Below are positions 52,969 to 64,000 of a DNA stretch of 64,000 nucleotides, in pieces (position 1 is the first letter of the stretch; every line of letters begins with the position of its first letter). The stretch covers positions 15,139,501-15,203,500 of the forward strand of contig JAYKKI010000037.1 in NCBI GenBank assembly GCA_039881145.1, in the 5' to 3' direction. The notes under the pieces are model-generated. The model made no database searches. It was not told the DNA's origin and worked only from the letters and a program-made list of their open reading frames with translations. The DNA comes from Druceiella hillmani (lineage: Eukaryota; Arthropoda; Insecta; Lepidoptera; Hepialidae). Position numbers and translations under genes: made by a program.

Positions 52969-53090
52969 TGAAACTACGTGATGTAGTATAATTTCTACTT
53001 TCTTTAAATTCTTTACCACGGCCTAGGTTTCATTGTATTACAACATCTTCAGGTGGACTGTTAGCAAAAATTAACTCTTAAGAATATCCA
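52969..53090 (-). repeat. Single arm of the 978-1184 palindromic repeat family
   Basis: ACAATTAAATGAAACTACGT, TTCTTTACCACGGCCTAGGT and TTGTATTACAACATCTTCAG match the left arm at 978 onward, and the complement matches 1,075-1,184. The homology also continues across TTAGCAAAAATTAA, which the right arm shares. Only one arm is present here. Confidence 0.8.
53016..53056 (-). ncRNA. Second hammerhead-ribozyme-like motif
   Basis: The minus strand reads CCAC, CTGAAGA, hairpin GTTGT-AAT-ACAAT, GAAA, CCTAGG, CC, GTGG. Helix I (CCAC/GTGG) and both core strands are kept, but the T just before the cut site is C, which breaks the closing pair of helix III. Probably an inactive relative of the copy at 1,091-1,131. 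Confidence 0.3.
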
Positions 53091-54139
53091 ACTGCATTTA
53101 TATGTTTCAAAACAATAGCAGAAGCCGGGTTTGTGTGGGTTTTCCCACTGTTTATGTTAGTGAGTTTATTGTAGGGGAGCGGTGTAGGTTTTATTATACT
53201 TCGGAGAGTTATACGATATACCAGTATTTTAGTGGGGGTGATAAATTAAATTGAAGTTATTCTATGACGTTATACAAGTGTATGTACTAAAATTAAATGG
53301 AAGATATTCTCAGTAATATATTTATACAATTGCAAAGGTATCTGACAGTTAGAACAAGGTTATACAACTAATTCTACATATCTCCCGTTTTATTTATTCA
53401 TTTATTTTTCTTTTTTTATATTACTTTTTCCTTAAAATTTTTTATTTATTTTTTTTCCTTTACATATATTTTTATTTAGATTTGTAGTCGGGTTTAAATA
53501 TTTTGAAGAGTATCGTAGTATCAATGTTGTCTGACTATATTATGTCTAGACGATATTAAGTATGTGTGATGATATTAGATTTAGTTGTTGATTTAATATA
53601 CTGACCTTGTGGTCTTTTTTATGTCTGTTAATTTCTAATATTTCTGGGATATTAAGTTTTTTGCCTTCTGTATTTATTTGTAATATATAGGGGGCATTCT
53701 CAGTATGAGGGAGATGGTAATTTTCAATGAGGTGTTTAGCAAAGTGACAGTGTCTGGTTTGTTATTTCGTCAGCTGGCAATGTATTCTTTATTGGTTAGC
53801 TTGGTTAGCGAAGCCAATTCTTATATAAATAGGGTTGTATTCATTGTTTCATCCATGTGTTTATTTTTTTTGTTATTATCGAAAACGAGGAAATTTTTAA
53901 TATTAATATTATTTTTTTATTATCTCGAATAATGCATGAATCATCCAAAGTTAATTAAATATTATATAGTTAAAGAAGAGGTTGAAAAATAATTTATTGC
54001 TGGTAATATTAACCTGTGTTATTATTAAATTCGGTGTTAAGTTATTTCAATTTAGTAGTAGTTTTTATTTCAATACCAGAAATTTGTTCAAATTGTAACA
54101 TAAAATTTTAAATCCAAATCTTAAACGTTATTAAATAGT
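53091..54139. other. Unassigned AT-rich DNA
   Basis: T-rich with TTTTATTTATT runs near 53,390-53,480. No gene is recognised. Confidence 0.5.
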
Positions 54140-54144
54140 ATATA

Positions 54145-54226
<82 letters not shown>
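54140..54226. repeat. (TA)n microsatellite
   Basis: A TA run with short TG and CA interruptions. Confidence 0.95.
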
Positions 54227-54229
<3 letters not shown>

Positions 54230-54744
54230 GTAAAAGCCAAATAATTTGTCTCTATTTACATTATGCTATACATAAACCGAAAATAGAACAATCATAAAAA
54301 TGTTACGAGTTTAAGTGGGAAAGTCCCGATTATAGTTCGATCACCGAAGTCCTAAAATATTTTAAGAACGAGACGAAATTTTTCAAAATACATTTGCATT
54401 AACTTTTATTTCCATTAACTAGCTTTTTATCTGTTTTGAATAAAAAATCTTTGGTGATCGAATATTCAAATAATAATCAAAAGTAAAAGCGAGAACGAAT
54501 TTATTTTAAAAAATTCACCTCGTCCTTACACCATTTGTCGAGTTTTGATTATTTTATTTGAAATTTATCATAAAATATTAATTTTGTCAATAATTTTGTA
54601 GATAAATGTCATATTGAAAAATTGACTTGATTAAAGTAAATGAACACATTCCTACAGATTTTTTTGCCCAGTATGGTTAACATATGTGAAAAGATAATCC
54701 AGCACAATAACAGAATTATTAATTATTAATCTAAATTAATTGGT

Positions 54745-54813
54745 TATATATTTATTTGTATATTTGTATATTTGTTTTATTTGTATATTTGTATATTTGT
54801 ATATTTGTATATT
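54745..54813. repeat. (TATATTTG)n-type short tandem repeat
   Basis: The unit TTTGTATA recurs about eight times with one TTTTAT interruption. Confidence 0.85.
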
Positions 54814-57800
54814 CCTTATTGTAGTTAAGTTTTATATCGACAACATTACATGCATTTTCATATTATATTGCTTCATTAAATAATGCATAAAAGTGATTAA
54901 GTTGTAAAAATATATAAAAAATATTACAGAAACCCGTTCATTCATAATAAATTTTAACATCACGAAAATAAAAATTAAAATGAAGAGCTCCAAAATTATA
55001 ACTGTTTTCGACGGGTGCAACGCAATTTCTGCCACATACAAACATTTTTCGGTTTGCTAAACTTTGAACAAGTTAGGTAAAGATATCAATATATTTGTAT
55101 ATTAATATGTCTGTTAGAATATCACAGAAAGCCTATCGCAGGATTTGTGAATAAGCAGCACCATTTAAATTATAACTTGGTGAAAGTAAAAGAAAATAAA
55201 ATTACACTTTTACTTTCACATTACAAGAAAAAATTAATAATTTTCCTATTTGTAGAATGAATATACACGATAATGTCTATAATATGATTTAGGACATGTT
55301 TAAAATAATTATGCGATCATACGATAAAATGTAACCACATGTGAGTACCCATGTACGAGTAGGTAATTGCACTAGTGTCACTTCAACTATGACCAAAAGT
55401 ACATTAAAATAAATTGTGTTAAACACGATACAACTTTTAAGATTAAAATATGAAAGAACGGTAAATGGGATTTCTTTCCTTATTTACCATCAAATTGTAT
55501 CCCAATGTTCAAACGAGTAACATTATATTGGAAATACCATTATTTTTTTTGTTACACCGAAACTAAAAATTATAGTCAAAACCTCTTTGGTATGGTATCT
55601 GAAATAGAATATGAAATATGTTGAAGAAATTCGGCTAACTTCATTTTTGATTAAAGAAATCAGTCTAAAAAGTAAATATTTAGCCCTTTGTTACTTCTAA
55701 AATGACTATTTTACTAATATAGTACACATTCATGGGGCTATGTAAACTTTAGCCCTTTTTAAAATTCGAAAAATTAATTTTGAGTAATTAAAATTTTTTT
55801 CTATTCCCACATCAAAATTTAAGTTTATCTAGTTCCATAGAAATATACCGCAAGAATTGTTGTAAAAATATGTTGTAATATTTTTTAATTTTTTTGAAAC
55901 TACCTTAATTCTATAATTATTTTTTTTATTAAAACATATAATAGATTAACTGTTAGTCGATAATTCTTCGATGGAATTGTAAAATTATATTTTATTTATA
56001 AGTAACTAGTTAGGTTGCCTAATTATAGAGCAATCGCTAACAAATATCAACTAAATTATTGCAGAAAATTTTCCTAAATCTTGCTATTTTTTGTGTGATT
56101 TGGTTTTAAGTAAGAAATTAGACGGTATATTTAAAAACTCAACGACGATAACGACTTAGCTCGTGTCGAAATAGGCATAAATAAAGACTCAATAATTATC
56201 TATGTTTTCTAAAATGGTCGATGTGAGATTATTTCGATTTTTTTTAATTTTTCTACCCACGGGTATAAAATTATTAGAGAATTTCACATTCTGTATGCAT
56301 AAGTTTACAGAGTTTAAAAATTTAAAAAATAGATCAATGGAACTTCATTTTCTATCTTAGGGCCTTCCTTTCGAAGGGACGAAGGAAAGTACGTCCTCAC
56401 ACACATTACTTACATATAAAGAGATACAATTTAGCTTTGATTAAATATTACATTTTTCTGGATATTAACCCATACTTCCATATTAAAGCATCTACATACA
56501 AAATAACATAAATCTGAAACTATAGCAATTGTTATGGGCATGGAAATGGAAAAAAGAAACTCTATATATGATAGAAGTAAGTGAGAAATATTAACATGAG
56601 CGACCCATGAAGAAATTGGTAAATTGAGGTGAGGAATGCAACGCAAAATATAATAATGTGAGGAAACATAATAATAAAAGAATTTTACGAGGAAGCATAG
56701 GTAGAGGCATAGGGAGAGTTTGAAGCGATAGTAGATATCAGGATAGAGTGATATAATGTTCCATAATCGCATTTCATCTCTCCGCCTACAGACAAGATAA
56801 GCCGTGATGTAGAACAAATATAACTACAACCCCTGTGTGCACCAGCTCGCGCGACACTGCTTAGATGTGAAAATTATCTCAACAATTCAAGGCAAGATAT
56901 ATTTTTGTTTAAGAAATCATTTTTGTTTCATTTGATATTTCAAACTCGTAATACTTTTTTAAAATATGTGATTGCAACTGTTTCAATTAAAAAAAATGCT
57001 TTCACCTAAATAAAATGACATACCAAGAAAATGTATTTCAGTGTTTTAATTTGATATAATGATTCCTCTTTTAAAAGAAAAAATAAATTTTAGATTCGAA
57101 ATATATTTATACGAATAGATATATCTCTGGGTACTTTGTAATTTAAAAGAACATTACAAATCTTTACATAACAATAATATGGTAATAAAACTGACAACAA
57201 ATAATAAAATAAAAGTAGCGGTTTATGAAATTGTTAAGAATTTCTCAATTCGCATTTATAAAATTTGTATTTTTAAATACCCGCAGGATTCAATTTTTCC
57301 TCTAAACTAATATTAACAAAACCAAGAAAAAGTGAAATTTTGCCATTGCAACTTATCTAAATGGCGAAAAGAATTTATTTAAATAGCACACTACTTCACA
57401 TCGCAAAAAGAAAAGTTTTAGTTCCAAAGGAATAAGCCTGCATGCTGCGCGCATTTTCTCGTAAATTTTGCCTAAAAAAAAAAAATGTTTTTTTTGTTAT
57501 TATATGAATTAGTTTCCAGTTCTTAATCGCTCCTTAAAATTTGGTCACTAATCAAAATGTAACCTTGTATATTTGGGTATTAAAAATTCCAAAAATAAAA
57601 CATAGCAAAATACGCGAAGTAAATGGGGACAAAAAGGTAAACCAAAAAAGTGGTGTTACAAAAAAAATACAAGTATTTATAAAGTCAATCGGAAAATAAT
57701 TGATAGAAATATAAAACACGAGTGTCTATTATATTACAGCTTCTTCTTTTAAATAAGAAATATTTGAAAGACGTAAAATTATTTTATTAAAGTTTGTAAT

Positions 57801-60800
57801 TATAAGAGAATGTACTCATAGATTTCTTGTAGCAGAGTAGATATGTGTCTTATGAATATTAGTTTGGATTAAATGTAATTTCAAATACATTCCTATTTTA
57901 AAATTAATGCCACGTCATAATATAATATCATTGTATTACGAATTCATTGATGTGCATTTCAATAATTATGCAATTTGTCATCTTGTCACAACTTTTAACA
58001 AGTGCTCGCGGTTTTCGTCGGCAGATTCCTTCGAACGTTTATTTTCATTAGTGCTATTGCGGAAATCAAATTTCCAGGTGATATTCATTATATTTACTTC
58101 TTATTTGCACTTATTTGCATTGCGTTCTCACCGTCAACTGACTTTTTTAACCAAGCGACAGAACAAATATACGTGAACAAAATAAAATATAACTTGTTAC
58201 GATGTAGATCGAATATAATAAATTTATTTTTATTTTGAATTCGCCTCTGGACTTTAGTTAATATCTCAGCAGAGAATGAGATACATTTGATGTACGTTTT
58301 ATTTCAACTTTTGCATAAAAGCTGCTCTAGTGCGTTTCATAAAAAAGAAGCATTTTAAGTCACAGAAACAGAAACAACAAATTTAAATGCAATGTGCATA
58401 ATAATTATGTAATAGCTACCTAATGTTTTGACATTGTATCAACATTGTCTAACGTTGAAATTACGCAGGAGGATCTTGTAGCGTACTATACATCCAATAT
58501 TTTTTTATAAACGCCATTTTGAGAAGAAAATTATTTTACGAGTCATTATTTCATTATTCATGATTAAGTCATTATTCAATATAATTCATTAAGTCATGAG
58601 TCATTATTCATGATTAAGTCAGCGTATAAAAAAAACATTTTTGCCAATATCTCATGGATATTCATGGTCGTTTCTAAGAATCTGTTAACGTTCGTGCATC
58701 GATTTGTCCATGACCAAATGCGCAAATTTTACAGACTCTGCCTACGGGCACGTAACTAAACTTTGAGTTACGCGCGAGTTCTCTAGTAATTTTAAACTTT
58801 TTGAGGGTTATTTATCGGAAATAAAACTATTCAATTTTTATTTTACTGAGTAAAATAAAAATTGCGTTTAAAGTATTAACACATTGTCATAATTTTTTAG
58901 TTAAAACTTTTTTATTACTCCTTTCTTTATGAGGTGCTGTTATTAACTTATTACTTTATGAGTTATAATTATTAACCAATATCTACAGAACTATTTGAGA
59001 ATTTCAAAGAATGCATAAAGTGAGAAAAAATAAACATTTGGCAAAAGTGAAATGAAATAGAAAATGTTTTTGAAATCTAATTACGGTCGTGGAAGAGAAA
59101 TACTTGCAACGCCCATGTTATTAACATAAAAAGTAAATCTAACACTTCAATAAAAAGCCGAAACAATTTTACAATTATAATATCATTTTCAATAATTTCT
59201 TCAAATTCAATTATTAATTTCTTCAAATAGAAGGATTAGAGGATTTACTTATAATTGTCTCTTTTCTCCAATAAAACTTATATGTGATTTACTCAGAATT
59301 TTTTAAATAGTGGTTAAAAACAATATTTTACATGAATTAATCTGTCAATAAATTGATTTTTTAAATGTTTTATTTCATTGTTTCTAAAATTTATTATTTT
59401 GTTTTTAATTGTTTTTTTTATTACCCCAAGTCATAAGTACAAGACGAATATGTTTCTAAGACGATTAATATGAGTATTGAATCATTTGCAAACACCATTT
59501 GGTTCCGCCACGTCTTTTTTTAATTGGTATTTATTTAATTATTTTACTTAATATAAAATGGATACATTATAATACAAGTGAGAATTTTGTACCTGGTTTT
59601 AACGAAAAACTCTCAAGTCCGTATACCATAAGTAATTGCAATTTCCTTAATAGAATAAACGTGTTTCATTACGTTATTTACGGTGTAGAAAAGTATGTAC
59701 TGTAATTGAGTGCAGTAGACATTTTGGAAGATGGGGAATATGTGGAGAATACATGATTAGTCCGATAATGATTACTTCATAGAATACACAGATATATGGT
59801 ATAATCTGTAACTATCTTTGTCGCGAGAGATTACAGTAACATGCAAATGTAAAACCATCTACAACATTCGAAAATGGTCAGGAAGAGATTCCAATAATTC
59901 AGGAAATAATAAAGGAAATTGGGATATTTTAAAGTAAAAAAAAGAGAAAAACCAAATTGTTCAGAATTTTATATAACGGAATTTTAAAAATTTTGTTGAG
60001 AATGTCCAGGAAAATGTGTTTCCACACAATCTCCAAAACAATTATAATAAAAATTTTGAAAAAATATCATTAAAAGTTAAACCTACTCAAAAACTATGTA
60101 TATGATTCTTAGTCTATTAATTTTTTTGATAAAATTTACAAAATTTTCACACCTGTGAAAGATATACCACGGAAAATATTTAAACGTTGCGAAACAATAT
60201 CAATATTTGTGAACAGTTTAACAGAAACTCTTCTGTACCCTTGGATAAATGTGTGAAGAACCCTCCTCATGGAACTTCAACTCATATTTAACAGGTATTT
60301 TCTTCACTCAGAAATGTTTATGAATGTATTATGTATGTATTGAAGGGTGATAATTTTAATTTTTTAAGTAAATGTTTTACCTAAAACTTCAACTTTGATC
60401 ATTTTAGCATCTCAGGAAGACTCAGATAGAACTAATCAAATAGGTCTAATGATTCGGAAAATTTTATTTGATTGTGATATTTTAGGCTTAAAGTGTTTAG
60501 ACAATATAATGAGAGTTTACAGCCACTAGCCTCATATAATTTTTCCTAATATATTTATTTAAGTTATAGGTTAATTTATATCGGCCTTTGATGCACATAC
60601 TTTTTAATTTTTATTTCGTTATCAATACAAAATAATTTATATTTCAATTTTACTGTTTTAGTGAAATTTACTGCTAAATTAAAAGCCAGTGCAGAAATAA
60701 GATAATATGTAGAGAGAAAAAGAGCTATATATTCCGACGCCATGGAAGTGAAGCAAAATAAAGTGACGTATACAAAACGATACAAAACAATTGAATAAAA

Positions 60801-63800
60801 TAGTGTCGCGAATGCGCACGTTGTAGATGTACGCTTCAAACGCTACATATGAATAGTTGCGGTACCATGCATATGCTATTTTATTAATATTTATCATGGT
60901 CTTTTGTGATTTTTATAATTGACAATTTGTTATATATATTTACATGAAAATTTTATAAAAGGTTTATGTTGGTTTACAATGACACTATTCATTTTTATGA
61001 ATATATGGTATAAAAATATTTCTAAATAAATTTAGTGCAATCTGTAAACTTAGACTTAGTTCATTTTATAATATTTAACTCGACGTATTTATCCTGCCTT
61101 TAAACACGTTTTCAACTTTGAATTTTACGCATGTGCATGTGATGTATGTACTTAAAAAGTGAGTAATATTTGTAGTTAATTAATATTTCTCTCTATCGTT
61201 TTACTCCTTAATATATAACAAATAAAGGTTTAAATCGCCAAAGAAGTTTCACTTTTGTCGTGTGTACTAAATTCCTTGCGAAATTTTTGTGTGCACAGTT
61301 ATCTTTGTAACACGGATTAAATGATTGCACGAGAGAGAATTTAATAAATGGACAATAACTAGATATAGAAGTTTGTGTTTATTTCTTATCATGTAAAAAT
61401 TACTTTTTATCTGCAAAATATCATCACATAATTATTTATCATAGCAAATTGAGTTTCATTACACATTCACTATACATTAATAATTGAACGTAATTAGTAT
61501 TAACTAATTAGTTAATAGTGTTAACTAATTATAAATATGGATACGCATTGTATATCTATCATTTTCGATTAAAATTATATATGCATAACATATATAAATA
61601 TTATATCCACAACAAATTCAAAAGTTACATATAAATATGTAGTTTTTATCTTGTGCATCTCAACGCTAACATGGCTGTTTTTTTTCATATGATTGATAAG
61701 GTCAGACACATAAAAAAATAAAAATGAATGTAATTATATAATTAAATTAAATTATATAATTAAATTAAATTAATGAGTGGAAAAAGTATGCGAAGCCAGT
61801 ATTTAAGAATATTACGAAGGAATACTCTTATTTCAAACGTGTTATAGAATACTAATATTATAAAGTAGTCTGTAAAAAGACGTAAATAATTAACTTCTAA
61901 AATTGTGTCCTTTAAAAATTAATTTAAAATAAATTAATGTAAGGGAGCAAAGTAACCGAAATAGTTTTGCAAATAACCTTATCGTAATTTCTTCCTGTTT
62001 TTGCTTAAAAAGTTGGAGGACAAACTGAAAAACATTTTAAATACTCACATCTATTGAAGAATGTCTTTTTACCTCATGAATTTGTATTTGAATTTTAAAA
62101 GATTAATTTTAATCAGATATTAACCACTCGCGTTCACATGAAAAAAATAAAAATTGATTACAAGCTAAAAATATTTTTTCTTTATTTCCATAATTTACGA
62201 TCGTTTTTGCATAAAAGGTCATTCCAATAAATTCCAAAATGAAACAGTTGAAATGCTACAAAAGACGAACGGACAGACGGAAAACAGACTGATACACCTA
62301 TGGACGAGCAAGCACTATGACAGACCTATACACAATAAATCAATTATTGTCATTCACGATATAAATACATGTTGTCATAAATATATGTGTAGCTTGTACG
62401 TATTAAAAGCTGTTAAAGCCAGACACAAGACTATAATTTCCCGATAACTTCAAGTAATATTATATTTTATTCATAATTGTAACTTTAGTAATTTTGAAAA
62501 TATGGGGCATAGCATATTTTTTCAGACACTTTTAGCAATATCTCTTGAACCACGAGTACCTTGAATGTTTAAAAAATTACTTTGAAATCTTTATTATTCG
62601 CCATTCCCAATAATTTGTTCTCACGTTATAAAAAACAGAAAGTATGCTGAATTTGTCCACTCCAAAATTGTCGGACAAATATCTTTCAAGTTCTTACTAT
62701 TGAAAAATATGCAAGTCAATAACCCTCAGTGCTACGTAAAACTGACACAGCATCTGTTGCACGAACGAATGCGTAAGCAAATAAAATGCATATCTGGCAT
62801 ATGTCAGACTCTATGGCGATAGACTTAAAAAGAAAACTGTAAAATTACTGAGATATTGAACGTTTATTTTGTTCAATATCTCACTGTCAAATTGGCTATT
62901 TCAATATTCAATTACGAAGTTGTGAAAATTTTACTTTTAAAACTCCGAAACTCTATACTTTTTAAAAGTTTGGATAAATTCAGTTTGCGCCGGGAATCGT
63001 TAATTACATAAACAATTTCTGAAAATACATAAGGCAATGGATAAGGTCATTAGACTGTCAAGGCGAAGGCTATTTTTAATAAGTAATATAATTAAATTCA
63101 TCCCGTAACGAAAAGTTTACAAAATTCCAAAGTTTTCAATCTGCCTTTGATGAAGATAACTAAAAAACAGTTCATCTTAGTTTTCACCTTTATTAATTAA
63201 AATATAAATCATTCATATACAAAATATTACCCATTAATATTTAATACGGAAACTTCTAATTTTATGTAAAAAAATCTATTTATTAAAGATTTCTTTTAAT
63301 ATTTACCAGACTAAACTTGCGCGCAATCATTGGAAATGTGTTTTTCCTTCCTTTAGGTTTAATTTTACAAACCGTGTTTGATTATTTACTTTTTTTACAT
63401 CAACGTTAACCATGATATTTTTTATGCGATTACCGTTAGTATTAAAGCTTTGAACATTGAAACATACATTTTCACTACTTTTCGGATGTTTTTTTTTTCG
63501 AAAATGATCCATTTTTACGCTCCTAAATTTTATGAATAGTAATGAAGGTGATCTTTCTCATCATATTTTTATCTACAACTTAATTGTAAAACGTACATTT
63601 TTGCATAGTAAATTTTAAATGAATTGTGGTTAGCAGGTCCGTGAAATTTCTTGTTCCTCGTATATATAACAGTATGTTTAGTAGCATTTATAAATATATA
63701 ATGTACATATATCTCGTACTGACAATCATTATTTTATCCGTATTGGAAAATTAATCATAGAGTGATTGTTTTATGTATATTCTATAGGTAGACTTTCCGT

Positions 63801-64000
63801 TACAATATTCTTGGTGTTAATTATGAATAAAATTTATATTATGGCATTTCTATTATTCGGTTGAACACTGCATTAATGTAAGAAACTATGGCCACTTTAC
63901 CGAGTATACAATTAAAGAAAAAGGTCATAAAGTATGACCTTTCATAAATTTCTCATCCAAAATAAAGTGTTTGTGAACAATGACGGTATCTTTCATGATT
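54814..64000. other. Unassigned AT-rich DNA to the window end
   Basis: No gene family is recognised in 9 kb. The longest frame is 128 codons (56,431-56,817, minus), hydrophobic and Tyr/Cys-rich, without a recognisable domain. Small local repeats: CATTATTCATGATTAAGTCA near 58,550-58,620 and an AATTATATAATTAAATTAA duplication near 61,733-61,770. The region may be intron or intergenic DNA. Confidence 0.5.

Noticed and set aside
56431..56817. 128-codon minus-strand frame, possibly membrane-spanning
   Set aside because: Long for AT-rich DNA but with no recognisable motif and a composition close to that of the background. An unknown gene cannot be excluded.
62253..62447. 64-codon frame with a GGACAGACGGA-like motif
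   Set aside because: The motif is reminiscent of spacer text in insect dispersed repeats; too short to assign and not coding.

Overview
The window reads as a gene-poor, AT-rich stretch of an animal nuclear genome, most likely an arthropod and probably an insect. The evidence is the set of mobile elements (Tc1-like and mariner-like transposases, a Jockey-clade LINE, an R1-like LINE remnant and a dispersed repeat of a kind I know from insects), many long (TA)n tracts and the absence of any compact bacterial-style coding. I found no convincing host exon, no tRNA or rRNA gene and no CRISPR array. The sequence could be intergenic or lie inside a very large intron.

Layout: 1-15.4 kb is mostly unassigned AT-rich DNA with microsatellites, perfect hairpins, a 207-bp palindromic repeat that carries a hammerhead-ribozyme-like motif, and a possible scrap of a piggyBac-like gene. 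15,374-27,170 is the centrepiece: a DNA element with inverted terminal repeats of about 1.4 kb. It holds one large minus-strand gene (17,096-21,694, about 1,530 codons) coding for a protein with N-terminal C-x2-C/His-Cys modules, a FEN1/XPG-type nuclease core with all seven expected acidic positions, and a C-terminal CXC cysteine cluster. The frame has three in-frame stops and two homopolymer slips but is otherwise readable. Two younger transposons sit in its right arm: a TA-flanked MITE swollen by about 2 kb of hexanucleotide microsatellite (22,005-24,277) and a decayed Tc1-like element (24,443-26,000). The left arm preserves the empty target site for each, so the order of events can be read. 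Without them the element is about 8.0 kb.

27-39 kb holds a (TG)-rich tract of 0.5 kb, an insect-type dispersed repeat, a decayed R1-like LINE on the minus strand, a fragment of a second LINE on the plus strand and a mariner-family remnant. 39,591-43,931 is a nearly full-length Jockey-clade LINE on the minus strand with a 12-bp target duplication, an intact ORF1 and an ORF2 broken by three stops and an internal endonuclease deletion. 44-64 kb is AT-rich and almost featureless except for a 139-bp (TA)n tract, a 153-bp tandem repeat, a second copy of the hammerhead-like repeat and small satellites.

Nothing here works together as a host pathway. The relationships are those of nested mobile elements. 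The most interesting object is the long-TIR element, because its only gene looks like a structure-specific nuclease rather than a DDE or tyrosine transposase.
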